Source: CALNBC01 sp040768925 (GTDB taxonomy: Bacteria > Bacillota > Clostridia > Christensenellales > CALWSW01). From it: DNA of 64,000 nt. A model generated the notes under the pieces. That model had not been told where the DNA came from and made no database searches. It was given only the letters and a program-made list of their open reading frames with translations. Made by a program: the position numbers and the translations under genes. Numbering within the stretch: the stretch's first letter is position 1; the number at the start of each line of letters is the position of its first letter. The stretch is from NCBI GenBank assembly GCA_040768925.1, contig JAXGLZ010000003.1, positions 310,001 through 374,000 on the forward strand. The letters are read 5' to 3'. This document shows, one piece after another, positions 33,066 to 41,565 of this stretch.

Positions 33066-34832
33066 CTACCTTTTCATCTTGGGGTCGAATGCGTCGCGCA
33101 GTCCGTCACCCACAAAGTTGAAACCGAGCACAGTGGCGAGAATGAGCAGTCCGGCTGGCATCCAGATAAACCAGTAATTGGTCATGACGTAGATATTGGT
33201 CGCGGCGTTGATGATCGTTCCCCAGGACGCGAGCGGGTATTTGACGCCCAGCCCGAGGAAGGAAAGCGTCGCCTCGGTAATGATGATGCCGCCCAGGTTC
33301 ATCGTCGCGTTGACGATGAGCAACGGCATGACGTTCGGCATGAGATGGCGGAAGATCCTGCGCCTGACGCTGATGCCGGTCGCCTCTGTGGCAACCATGA
33401 AATCCTGCTCGCGAAGCGAAAGGATCTGGCCGCGCACGGTCCTGGCGATTCCCGTCCATCCCATGATGCCCAACAGCACCATCAAGAGATAAATCCGGAT
33501 CTGCGGGGTGACCTTATAAGCGTCCAGCACCGAAACCAGGATGAGCAGCATGGGCATCTGGGGTATGCAGTTGAAAAGATCGACAAACCGCATGATGAGC
33601 GTATCGATCCAGCCGCCGAAGTAGCCGGAAATTCCGCCCAGCACAACGCCGATCAGCAGCTCGATCAGCACGACCACGAAACCCACCATCAGGGATACGC
33701 GGCCGCCGTACATCAGCCTCGTCAGCACGTCCATGCCGTTTGCGTCGGTGCCCAGCAAGTGCTCGGCGGACGGAAGGGCGTACATGTCGATCAGCTCGGT
33801 GGGTTTATCCGTTCTGATGACATAGTTCGCGTTCGACCGCATAACGGTGTAGCGCACTTCCTCCCCGTTTTCATTGGTCAGAACAAACGATTCCTGCCGT
33901 TCATCGATGGCCTTGCGGGCTTCCTCTTTGAAGTCGATGCTCAGCGTGATATCGCTGGCGGAAGGATTGACGATGATATCGGATATTGCGGCAAAATTTT
34001 TGCCGTCTTTGAGGACGACGATGTTTCCATCCTCATAATCGAGGCCATAGCGCACACCGCCGGACTCGAAGGACTTTGCGTTTTTGTTGGCGGCGACTTC
34101 GGCCGCAATGCGGAAATCAACGGAATTGACCACCGGCGCATCGGCGTTGTCATACGCGTCGAACACCTTCAGGGATGCGACGGCGATCTCCGTGCCGATG
34201 CAGATGTCGTAATCCCTGTCGTTCCCAACGATGGAATACACCTCGCCCTTATAGGCCATCGTGTCCTCGCCGGCGGCGTGAGCGGCCTCAAAAGCGGCCT
34301 TGAACGCATCGGTGATTTCGATTCCGCCCTCAAGACTCTCCTCATAATTATAGAAGGATTTGAGCACGTGAACGTTCGCCACGGTGATGGTGCTGGAAAC
34401 GGCGTAGAGATTCTCTCCGACGACCTCAAGCTGATAGATGTTGTCTCCGGCGGTAAAATTGCTCTCGCCGGAATTGATGGCAAGCACCATGCGCGCCCTG
34501 GCCGCATTGTCAAAGATGATGCCTTCCTTGACGGTATATCTGAGTTCCTTGTTGTAGATCGCGCTGGCGTGCTGGGTCGGCGTCAGCTCATAGGTTTTGA
34601 AAACCTCCGCTTCGCCGTACGGACTGACAATCCCGCCGATGAAAGAGAAAGCGAACATAAGAACCAGAATGATGAGTCCGGTGATGGCGAGCTTGCTTCG
34701 CATGAAGCGCTTGAGGACCAGCATGGAGGGGGAGAGTACCTTTATGCGGCGCTCGTCGTCCAACGCGGTGTGGACTGTTTCTTCAACGTCGTGAAGCACT
34801 TTTTTTTCGTCCTGATCGAATTTGCCGTTCAT
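33066..34832 (-). CDS. oppC: Oligopeptide ABC transporter permease OppC with large repeat-containing extracellular insert
   Basis: 588 residues, nearly twice the usual 300. TM1 is at about 48-68; residues about 73-355 form an extracytoplasmic domain; from LLGTDANGMDVLTRLMYGGR the normal OppC resumes, with five helices and the EAA-like coupling loop EATGISVRRRIFRHLMPNVMPLL. The insert contains three imperfect repeats of about 67 residues starting near 147, 214 and 284 (TITVANVHVL, EIAVASLKVF, DIIVNPSASD), each followed by an acidic-hydrophobic helix (ITDAFKAAFEAA, VDFRIAAEVAA, IDFKEEARKAI) and a strand ending YSIV, YGLD or YTVM. It may cap the channel or dock the unusual OppA. Confidence 0.93.
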   Translation of the reverse strand: MNGKFDQDEKKVLHDVEETVHTALDDERRIKVLSPSMLVLKRFMRSKLAITGLIILVLMFAFSFIGGIVSPYGEAEVFKTYELTPTQHASAIYNKELRYTVKEGIIFDNAARARMVLAINSGESNFTAGDNIYQLEVVGENLYAVSSTITVANVHVLKSFYNYEESLEGGIEITDAFKAAFEAAHAAGEDTMAYKGEVYSIVGNDRDYDICIGTEIAVASLKVFDAYDNADAPVVNSVDFRIAAEVAANKNAKSFESGGVRYGLDYEDGNIVVLKDGKNFAAISDIIVNPSASDITLSIDFKEEARKAIDERQESFVLTNENGEEVRYTVMRSNANYVIRTDKPTELIDMYALPSAEHLLGTDANGMDVLTRLMYGGRVSLMVGFVVVLIELLIGVVLGGISGYFGGWIDTLIMRFVDLFNCIPQMPMLLILVSVLDAYKVTPQIRIYLLMVLLGIMGWTGIARTVRGQILSLREQDFMVATEATGISVRRRIFRHLMPNVMPLLIVNATMNLGGIIITEATLSFLGLGVKYPLASWGTIINAATNIYVMTNYWFIWMPAGLLILATVLGFNFVGDGLRDAFDPKMKR

Positions 34833-34845
34833 GTACTCACCTCCC

Positions 34846-35832
34846 CTAGTTTGCCCTTACGCGCGGATCGACCACGGCGTACATCACGTCCGCCAGCAGC
34901 AGGCTGATCTGGGTAAGAATGATCAAAAAGGTCATATAGAACATGGTAAAGGGTATATCTCCCCCCACCAGCGCCTGGTAAGACGTCCAGCCTATGCCCG
35001 GTATCTGGAACAGCGTTTCGGTTATCAGCGCGCCGCCGAACATGGAAGGCAGAAGGTAGGAAAGATAAGAAACCAGGGGAATCAGGGTGTTCCTGAAAGC
35101 ATGTTTGTTGATGACCGTCTTTTCGGGAAGCCCTTTTGCCCGGGCGGTGCGGATATAGTCGGAATTCAGCACCTCGAGCATGTTTGTTCTCGTATAGCGC
35201 ATCAATCCGCCGATGCTCAGCATGCCAAGGGTAATGACGGGCAGCACAAAGTGCCAGGCAATGTCCAAGAATTGGCCAAAGCCCGAAAGCTGCTCGTGGT
35301 ATCTTCCGACCATGCCGTAAAGATCGAACCAATGCAGTTTGATGGCAAATATATATTTAAGTAACGACGCCAGGAAGAATGTGGGCAGCGAAATACCCAT
35401 CATTGCAAAAACCGTAACGGCGTAATCTGCTTTGCTGTATTGTTTTCGCGCTGCCAGGATCCCCAATGGAATCGCGCAGGCAAATTCGATGATAAAGGTA
35501 ATGCCGCTCAGGATCAGGGAATACCAGATGACTTCACCAAATTTTTGGGTGACGGGCACGGTGAACTGCCAGCTGTCCCCGAATTGGCCCTGGACCGCCT
35601 GGCCAACCCAATGGACGTACCCTTCGGGGATGCTTTTATCCATGCCGTAGTAGGTATTGAGCTGCTGGAGCCATTCGGTATAGCTCTTGCTGTTCGCCTG
35701 CATGGAGCGCTGCCTGGCAATGTTCTCAACATAGGAGGTGGGCAGGCTGCGCACGACCGCGTACACGATCAACGAGCCGAAAATAATGATGATGATGCCC
35801 AGTATAAGGCGTCTGACAAGGAACTTGCGCAT
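34846..35832 (-). CDS. oppB: Oligopeptide ABC transporter permease OppB
   Basis: 328 residues. TM1 (about 9-29) follows a short basic N-terminus; a periplasmic stretch to about residue 100 is followed by five helices. The coupling motif is DYIRTARAKGLPEKTVINKHAFRNTL, and the family end DVMYAVVDPRVR is present. With OppC it forms the channel. I chose ATG at 35832 (MRKFLVRRL), the standard N-terminus, rather than an earlier in-frame ATG. Confidence 0.95.
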   Translation of the reverse strand: MRKFLVRRLILGIIIIIFGSLIVYAVVRSLPTSYVENIARQRSMQANSKSYTEWLQQLNTYYGMDKSIPEGYVHWVGQAVQGQFGDSWQFTVPVTQKFGEVIWYSLILSGITFIIEFACAIPLGILAARKQYSKADYAVTVFAMMGISLPTFFLASLLKYIFAIKLHWFDLYGMVGRYHEQLSGFGQFLDIAWHFVLPVITLGMLSIGGLMRYTRTNMLEVLNSDYIRTARAKGLPEKTVINKHAFRNTLIPLVSYLSYLLPSMFGGALITETLFQIPGIGWTSYQALVGGDIPFTMFYMTFLIILTQISLLLADVMYAVVDPRVRAN

Positions 35833-35986
35833 AGGAAAACCCCGCTCTCTAAATTTTTGCGCCACAACCGGCGAGGCCCCGTTAATCGACAAATACAGAC
35901 TGAACCCGCGTTGATTCAACAAAGCTTATACGGATGTTGAGCCCACTGTTCGTGGGCTCAACACCAGTCAGTCGAGTATTGTCAGA

Positions 35987-38494
35987 TTATGCTTTGGGAC
36001 CGGCCACGACTTTTCCGTCCTTGACGGTAAAGCCGGCAGCCTCAAAGTAACCGAGGGCGGCCTGGATGGCGGCAGCGTACTTTTCCTCCTGCGTCATACT
36101 GGAGGTGTAGATGGGATTGCCGTTCACATCCACAGAGAAGGCGTGGACATAGCCTTCGTCGGTAGCCTGCGGCGCAGCCCAGGAGGTGTTAGAGATCGGG
36201 TATTGGATGACGCTGGCGGCATCGCCGTAGTAGCTGTTGATCGCCACGTCGCGATACACCGCGAACACGGTCGCAAGGGCCTTGCGCAGGCACTTGGACT
36301 CATAGGAGCCGGGGTCGCCCGCAACGTTGATGGTGGCGGCGTTCAGGCCGAGATAGCCGTAGCCGAGATTGTCAACGCGGGCGGTGGTCACAACATCGCC
36401 GGTCAATTCGCCGTTGGTGTTGTAGCCGCGGATCTCGTCGAAGTAGGCGCGGGTGCCGGAGAGTTCACCGGCGTCGATCGTGCCGGCCACAACGGCGGCC
36501 GCAACTTCGGAAGGCGTGGTGGTCTTGAACTGCACGTTTTTGGTCTTCGGAGCGCCCTTATAGTAGTGCTCGTTGGCCTCGTAGTAGATGGTCTTGTTCT
36601 CAAACTTGATGAACTTGTACGGACCGGCGCCCATGGGAACGGTCTGCTTCGCCTTGACGACGGACAGATCGCCGAAGGGATGGCCGAACTGGTTGTTCTC
36701 GTAGTCGTACTGGTTCACGTCGCCATAGTAATGAAGCGGGGCGACCTGGATGCCGCAGATCGAGTAGACCGCGGGCGCGGAGAAACCTTCGGTCTGCACC
36801 TCAACGGTGTATTCGTCCAGCTTCTTGATGCCGGAGACGTTGGGAACACCGCCTGCGCCTTCGGGGTCGGCGTTGCCGAACTTGGTGATGAATTCGCCGC
36901 TGATGGCGCCGCGGATGTCCGCGCCGGCAGCGGATTCGGTGGCCGCGTAAGCGTCGGGGTCGCCCTCATAGGCGGCGTAGGTCTCTGCATAGTAGTCGTC
37001 CAGGGTGGGCACGTCGTCGCCCTCAAGGGTCCACTTGTTGCCGGAGGCGGCGCCAACGAAGTTGCCGTCGGCGTCGAAGGAGCCAAAGCCCCACATCGCC
37101 ATGCCGAACATCACGTGCAGGTTTTCGTCAGCCTCGATATCGGCAGCCGTGCGGCCGTTTGCGTATTTGGTGGCGTAATCGTCCTTGAGGTAGTTGGCCA
37201 TGACGTAATCGACGATGCCGGAAACGTCAGCCTTCCAGTTGGCGGTCAGGCCGTTCCAGAAATACTGCTGCATTTCTTCGGTCCAGGCATCGGCGGAGGA
37301 CCACACGTGATCGGGGCCGGCCGCATAGATGGCTTCGACGATCGCGCTGTACTCCGCGTAGATCTCGTCAGAGGTCTGGGTCATATAGTTCTTCAGACCA
37401 ATGATGGGATAGGAATTCAGGGTGGTGGAGCCTGCGTAATCAGGATCGAGGTATACATAATAGGTGAAGATCAAATCGTCGGCGGTCAGCGGCTTGCCGT
37501 CGCTGAACTTGATGTCATCGCGAAGCTTGATCAAATAGGTGGTCACGTTGGCGGCTTCGTCAAAATCGACGGAAATGTCCGCGGGGCCGGTATAGAGATA
37601 GTCTGTTCCGTTGAAGTTGACGGTCTCGCCCTCGATGGCATTGTAGATGATGCCGCCGAGGCGGTCGGTGGTCAACGGAGTGATCTGGGTCATCTCAACG
37701 GCGTCCATATCATAGCCGGTATCGGCCCAGAAGGGGCTGAATTTCTGAGAGAATTCCTGATAAGCGACGACGAGGGGATCGTTGGGGTCCACCATCTCGA
37801 TCGTCTCGCTTGCTTTCAGCCACAGCCAGTAAGTGGTCATGTCGGGGGTCACGGTGTCCATCTTCACGCGCTGGGTGGAGAACACGGTGCAGTTCTGGCG
37901 CTGATAGGTGGGCAGCTCGACGGCCCAGTCGGCCAGCTCGTCCAGGGCCAGCTTATAGATGGCTTTGCGGTAAGCCTGATCGTCGCTGGTGCGGGCGTCC
38001 ATAATGTACTGGTCCAGCGCTTCGGAGGAGATGCGGTAATGGTTGGAGTCGGAACCGCCAAGACCCATGATGTTGCTGGAATGGTACACCTGGTACATAT
38101 CCGGATCGATGGTGGCGCCCCAGGCGGCGGTCCACATATCCTGGACGCCGGCGTCAAGGGCATCCCACAGAACGTTGGAGTCGGTGGGGTCGTTGATGTT
38201 GATCTTGATTCCGATGGTGGCAAGGGCTGCCTGAGCGTCGGTAAGGATCGCAAAGGCGGGGTGATCGCCCACGCCGTCGCCGGGGATGATCACCTCGTAT
38301 TCGAGGTAGGACTTGCCGTCCGCACGGGTCGCAGCCTCGCCGGGGGCTTCATCCGGAACCGGGGTCGCTTCCACATCATCGGGAGCGGGCGTTACTTCCG
38401 GCTCGGTCGTTGCGGGCGCGCATCCGGTCACGAATGAAGCGATCATCACGCAAGCAACCAGGAGCGCAACAAGCGCCAGGTTCTTTTTCTTCAT
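35987..38494 (-). CDS. oppA: Oligopeptide-binding lipoprotein OppA with apparent circular permutation
   Basis: 835 residues, SBP_bac_5 family. The signal peptide ends VTGC, with Cys25 as the lipid anchor, then a Pro/Glu/Thr linker to about residue 60. Residues about 62-234 (LEYEVIIPGDGVGDHPAF to KASETIEM, including AWGATIDPDMYQVYHSS and WAVELPTYQRQNC) are what normally forms the C-terminal end of such proteins. Residues from about 238 (NDPLVVAYQEFSQKFSPF, then TPLTTDRLGG and LRDDIKFSDGKPLTADDLIF) are the normal mature N-terminus, and the protein ends at FEAAGFTVKDGK, where the C-terminal block would normally follow. The order is thus C-block then N-block. Promoter 38573-38601; ATG follows AAGGAGG. 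Confidence 0.9.
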   Translation of the reverse strand: MKKKNLALVALLVACVMIASFVTGCAPATTEPEVTPAPDDVEATPVPDEAPGEAATRADGKSYLEYEVIIPGDGVGDHPAFAILTDAQAALATIGIKININDPTDSNVLWDALDAGVQDMWTAAWGATIDPDMYQVYHSSNIMGLGGSDSNHYRISSEALDQYIMDARTSDDQAYRKAIYKLALDELADWAVELPTYQRQNCTVFSTQRVKMDTVTPDMTTYWLWLKASETIEMVDPNDPLVVAYQEFSQKFSPFWADTGYDMDAVEMTQITPLTTDRLGGIIYNAIEGETVNFNGTDYLYTGPADISVDFDEAANVTTYLIKLRDDIKFSDGKPLTADDLIFTYYVYLDPDYAGSTTLNSYPIIGLKNYMTQTSDEIYAEYSAIVEAIYAAGPDHVWSSADAWTEEMQQYFWNGLTANWKADVSGIVDYVMANYLKDDYATKYANGRTAADIEADENLHVMFGMAMWGFGSFDADGNFVGAASGNKWTLEGDDVPTLDDYYAETYAAYEGDPDAYAATESAAGADIRGAISGEFITKFGNADPEGAGGVPNVSGIKKLDEYTVEVQTEGFSAPAVYSICGIQVAPLHYYGDVNQYDYENNQFGHPFGDLSVVKAKQTVPMGAGPYKFIKFENKTIYYEANEHYYKGAPKTKNVQFKTTTPSEVAAAVVAGTIDAGELSGTRAYFDEIRGYNTNGELTGDVVTTARVDNLGYGYLGLNAATINVAGDPGSYESKCLRKALATVFAVYRDVAINSYYGDAASVIQYPISNTSWAAPQATDEGYVHAFSVDVNGNPIYTSSMTQEEKYAAAIQAALGYFEAAGFTVKDGKVVAGPKA

Positions 38495-38572
38495 TTTATA
38501 CCCTCCTTATCAATTAGCAATGCAGGCGGCAACTTTGAATCATACATATTGCCGATGCATTCTACTTTTTCA

Positions 38573-38601
38573 ACTATACTCAACTATGTTTCAACTGTCA
38601 A
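38573..38601 (-). promoter_or_regulatory. Promoter of the opp operon with helically phased AGTTGA repeats
   Basis: Minus strand TTGACA (38601-38596), 17 bases, TATAGT (38578-38573). From 38598 downward AGTTGA occurs three times at 11- and 10-base intervals, so on one helix face across the spacer and -10 element, which suggests a regulator site. Confidence 0.75.
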
Positions 38602-38679
38602 TATGAATACTTGCATTATATCCTTGAATATACTGCATGAATGAATATTTTGTCCAAATTTTCCATGTTTTTAGAATAT

Positions 38680-39249
38680 TCAGTCTTCTTTCTGCCGCTG
38701 TTGTTTTATGGTTATAACGGGAATGGATCGTTGATATTTCCACAACGCGAATGCAAGCATGCATACGAAAAGCATCATTCCCAGGAAAATCAACTCTCTT
38801 GCAAGTTCCGCGACCTGCTCCGTTAAAAGAAACACGGCCGTTCCCGCGGCGGTCAGCCCGGAAGCGACCACCAGGCCAAGGGTGGCCTTTCTCAGCTCGG
38901 CAACCACCGAATCGCGCTCTTTTTCCGTCATTTCCCTTTTTGCGAGGAACTGCTTCACGCAGTCATACACCATAAACCCGATGGGCAGGAACATGCAGAC
39001 ATAGGGCAAAGCCACCCACATCCGCCTTGTTCCCGCAGTGTCCATCAACCCCGCCGCCACAAAGAGCGCCGCGCAAGCAAGGGTGGCCGCCGCGAAAATG
39101 ATCCGGATGACGAGCAGCTTTTTGTCGGGGACGTCGTATCTGAAATAATCGCCTTTATATGTGTAATTGTATTTGAGCCATCTTCCCTCTTTTCCGCTGA
39201 GCTGCGGGGTGGCCTCGTATTGTTCTGAGTAGTATTTCTTTGATTTCAT
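38680..39249 (-). CDS. Hypothetical membrane protein, four helices
   Basis: 189 residues. A hydrophilic N-terminus of about 44 residues (KGDYFRYDVPDKK) is followed by hydrophobic segments near 46-67, 76-97, 124-143 and 150-168, and a basic tail. An amphipathic charged stretch lies between the second and third (AKREMTEKERDSVVAELRK). No family is recognised. The initiation region is unusual: the only G-rich ribosome site lies within the 3' arm of a 14-bp hairpin ending seven bases before the ATG. No other gene is nearby on the same transcript. Confidence 0.6.
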   Translation of the reverse strand: MKSKKYYSEQYEATPQLSGKEGRWLKYNYTYKGDYFRYDVPDKKLLVIRIIFAAATLACAALFVAAGLMDTAGTRRMWVALPYVCMFLPIGFMVYDCVKQFLAKREMTEKERDSVVAELRKATLGLVVASGLTAAGTAVFLLTEQVAELARELIFLGMMLFVCMLAFALWKYQRSIPVITIKQQRQKED

Positions 39250-39295
39250 GAATAAACCCCCGGGCGTGATGCGTTTATTCTATCACGCCCGGGGG
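39250..39295 (-). promoter_or_regulatory. Two interleaved hairpins at the start of the membrane-protein gene
   Basis: Stem A pairs 39295-39282 (CCCCCGGGCGTGAT) with 39270-39257, 14 bp perfect. Stem B pairs GAATAAAC in the loop of A (39280-39273) with GTTTATTC (39257-39250) directly before the ATG. They cannot both form fully. Stem A alone followed by TTTATT looks like a terminator and also contains the GGGGG that would serve as ribosome site. Confidence 0.65.
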
Positions 39296-39307
39296 AGGCG
39301 GGCAACA

Positions 39308-39591
39308 GCACTGAATTTTACTGCGCGGATTGTGTCAAAGCGTGCCATGCGCACACTTTGAGGCTTTGCGATTTGCCTGAAATGCTGTGCATTTGCGGAC
39401 AGCAAATCGCGAAAGGGTGGAAAGCCTACGGCTTTCGTCCGTTCCGGCGCACATGTATCCCAGGGCATCCTCTCTTGCCGCTTTGCGGCAATTCACCTTG
39501 CCCGCCGGAGCCGGATTAAAAGTCAAGGGGCGGCGGCCCCTTGACAATCCCAGGGTGCTTTACAGTTTGAGGCACTGAATTTTACAGCGCG
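39308..39591. repeat. Multi-hairpin intergenic unit bounded by a 20-bp direct repeat
   Basis: GCACTGAATTTTACTGCGCG (39308-39327) recurs with one change at 39572-39591, where it spans the end of the PHP gene. Between them lie five successive stems: 39335-39361 (TCAAAG/CTTTGA with inner GTGC/GCAC), 39368-39410 (GCGATTTGC/GCAAATCGC enclosing AAATGC/GCATTT), 39420-39436 (GAAAGCC/GGCTTTC), 39475-39491 (TTGCCGC/GCGGCAA) and 39522-39545 (GTCAAGGGG/CCCCTTGAC). No reading frame in it is convincing. It may be a miniature mobile or repeated element, or a structured RNA. Confidence 0.55.
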
Positions 39592-40526
39592 TCATACAAT
39601 TTTTTCAATTTTGGTATGGCCATGAATTCCTCGATCGTCAGGCCGCACTCGCCCAATTCCCTTTGGTTCTTCGTTCCCTTTTTCACGTCCGCGTGGTAGT
39701 CCGAACCGGCGGAGATCAGGAGCCTGCCGCTGTAATGGCCGAGAACGTCCTGCCAGATCTCTTCCCGCGGGCGTTTGTCCTTGCAGCTCGTTTTGTCGTA
39801 GGTGTACCTGCCTTCGATTCCGTCCAGCCCGGCTTCGACAAGGGTGTCGATGTATTCCCACCGGGTCATCTCTTTCCCGTCCTTGAAGACGATTTCGTCA
39901 ATCAGCACCGGGTGGGCCAGGATCGCGATGCCCCCGGCCTTGTGGATGGCTTCGATGATGTGCGCGCCGGAGGGCTTTTCACGCTCGACGGAAAGGTACG
40001 GATCCTCCCGCACCAGCAGCTTCGCGCTTTTCCAGTCGGGCGTATAGCCCTTCAGGGCCATCATGTCGAAGATTCTCTTCTTCTGCAATTCCAGAATGTC
40101 GATCCGCTTGCCGCCAAGGCCGAGGATTTCCTCCATGTCCATCGCGTAGCCCCGCTCGTTGAGGCGCCTGACCGTTTCGATGTACGCCCGGGCCTTGCTG
40201 TGGGCGATTTCCCTGGCTTCTTCGGCCATGATATCGCCGTCCCAGTCGCAGTCCAGGCCGACGATGTGCACGTCCTGCACGGTGGTTTCGCAGGAAAATT
40301 CGATCCCCCGGATCAGCGCGACGCCCTGGCTTTTGGCGAATCCAACGAGGTCCAGTTCTCCGTTTCCGGGGATTTGGGCGGTTTTTGGCGGGATCACGTC
40401 GTGGTCCGTCACCGCGAGTATCCTGATCCCCCGGGCCGCGGCGTTCATCACCAGCTCGTAGGGGGTGTCGTTTCCGTCGCTGTTGACGGTATGGGTGTGA
40501 AGATCGACCGGATATGGAGCTTTCAT
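39582..40526 (-). CDS. PHP-domain metal-dependent phosphoesterase
   Basis: 314 residues. All PHP metal motifs are visible: DLHTHTVNSDG (HxH), AVTDHDV, GIEFSCE, ILAHPVL and GSDYHAD. An inserted helical region (about 100-190) contains ARAYIETVRRLNERGY, as in YciV/TrpH-like phosphatases acting on nucleotides or RNA ends. The exact substrate is unknown. It is 60 bases downstream of the aldolase gene on the same strand, so the two are probably co-transcribed under the GntR regulator. Its last codons are duplicated 264 bases downstream. Confidence 0.85.
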   Translation of the reverse strand: MKAPYPVDLHTHTVNSDGNDTPYELVMNAAARGIRILAVTDHDVIPPKTAQIPGNGELDLVGFAKSQGVALIRGIEFSCETTVQDVHIVGLDCDWDGDIMAEEAREIAHSKARAYIETVRRLNERGYAMDMEEILGLGGKRIDILELQKKRIFDMMALKGYTPDWKSAKLLVREDPYLSVEREKPSGAHIIEAIHKAGGIAILAHPVLIDEIVFKDGKEMTRWEYIDTLVEAGLDGIEGRYTYDKTSCKDKRPREEIWQDVLGHYSGRLLISAGSDYHADVKKGTKNQRELGECGLTIEEFMAIPKLKKLYDAL

Positions 40527-40589
40527 GGCTTTCTCCTCAATAATTAAAAGGATGGGAAGAACCGGGTGCGCGACGGACCGGGGGGATGC

Positions 40590-41429
40590 CTAGAGTTCGA
40601 GGGTTTCTCCGGCAAAGACGCGTATGTGCCGCTCGATCAGCTCGCTCGCGGCCTTTTCCACGCCTTCGTCCAGCTTGATCGGGTTGATCTTGGGGTCTTC
40701 AAGGAGCCTTCTGGTCTCGCCGAGATAAATATTCTTCAACGCTGTGGAAATGTTGATCTTCGCCGCGCCGAGCCGCGTCAGCCTGTGGAAGGCCTCCACC
40801 GAAAGCCCGGTGCCCCCGTGGACGACGATGGGCGTTTTTTCTTTTCCAAGGCGCTCCACCAGCCCGTAATTCAGCACCGGAACGCCCTTGTACACCCCGT
40901 GGGCCGTTCCGATCGACGGCGCGATGGCGTCCACCCCGGTTTGTTCGATGAAATCCATGGTGTCCTCAAAGGTCGCGGCGCGGGCTTCGTCGTGGGAGAT
41001 CTCGTCCTCCACTCCGCTGATCACCCCGACCTCGCCCTCCACCACCACGCCGCGGGCGTGGGCGTATTCTACCATTTCCCTGGTCTTTCGGATGTTTTCC
41101 TCCATGGGAAGCGAGGAAAAATCCATCATCACCGCGTCCCAGCCGGCGTCCACGCAGGCTTTTGCCAGCTCCGTGTCCATGCAATGATCCAGGTGGATCG
41201 CCACCTTTACCCCCGCATCCCGCCTCAAACCGTCCAGCATACGGAACATCGGCTTCACCCCGTACCGTTTCACCGTTCCCGTGGACGGCTGGAGTATCAC
41301 GTTCCGGTTCGCCCTTTCCGCCGCGCCGATCACGGCTTTTGCGGTGTTGTAGTTCAGGATGTTGATGGACGCAACAGCCTTCCTCTCTTTTTTCGCCTGC
41401 ATCAGTATTTCTGAAAAAAGATTCGACAT
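40590..41429 (-). CDS. Class II fructose/tagatose-bisphosphate-type aldolase
   Basis: 279 residues. Zinc-binding HLDHCMD (about residue 79), GEVGVISGVEDE, the HG pair in GTAHGVYKG and the phosphate loop HGGTGLS are present, as in GatY/KbaY and fructose-bisphosphate aldolases. KINISTAL replaces the commoner KVNIxTD, so the substrate may differ from fructose 1,6-bisphosphate. The ATG at 41429 follows AGGAGGGG; a longer in-frame start lacks support. The promoter carries a palindrome likely to bind the neighbouring GntR regulator, indicating an inducible sugar pathway rather than core glycolysis. Confidence 0.88.
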   Translation of the reverse strand: MSNLFSEILMQAKKERKAVASINILNYNTAKAVIGAAERANRNVILQPSTGTVKRYGVKPMFRMLDGLRRDAGVKVAIHLDHCMDTELAKACVDAGWDAVMMDFSSLPMEENIRKTREMVEYAHARGVVVEGEVGVISGVEDEISHDEARAATFEDTMDFIEQTGVDAIAPSIGTAHGVYKGVPVLNYGLVERLGKEKTPIVVHGGTGLSVEAFHRLTRLGAAKINISTALKNIYLGETRRLLEDPKINPIKLDEGVEKAASELIERHIRVFAGETLEL

Positions 41430-41449
41430 ACAAACCCCTCCTTTCGGGT

Positions 41450-41483
41450 TAATACATGCTTGTTTATGTATAGACAAGCATGG
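41450..41483 (-). promoter_or_regulatory. Aldolase promoter overlapped by a palindromic operator
   Basis: Minus strand TTGTCT (41478-41473), 17 bases, TATTAA (41455-41450). An inverted repeat CATGCTTGT/ACAAGCATG (41456-41464 and 41475-41483) covers the spacer and -35. GCTTGT followed by TA recurs at the gntR promoter. Confidence 0.7.
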
Positions 41484-41565
41484 CTAAATGAAAAGGGATA
41501 GCTGGATCTTTGCCGTCCCTTTTATTTCCGGTCATCGGGCGAGAGGGGTATTCCGCCCTTCCGCG

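Noticed and set aside
36143..38437. A 764-codon plus-strand frame opposite oppA
   Set aside because: Glycine/valine-rich mirror of the oppA codons; no start signal or family similarity.
39308..39591. CRISPR-like array
   Set aside because: The hairpins differ from each other and there is only one pair of direct repeats, so there is no repeat-spacer periodicity; no cas genes are in the window.
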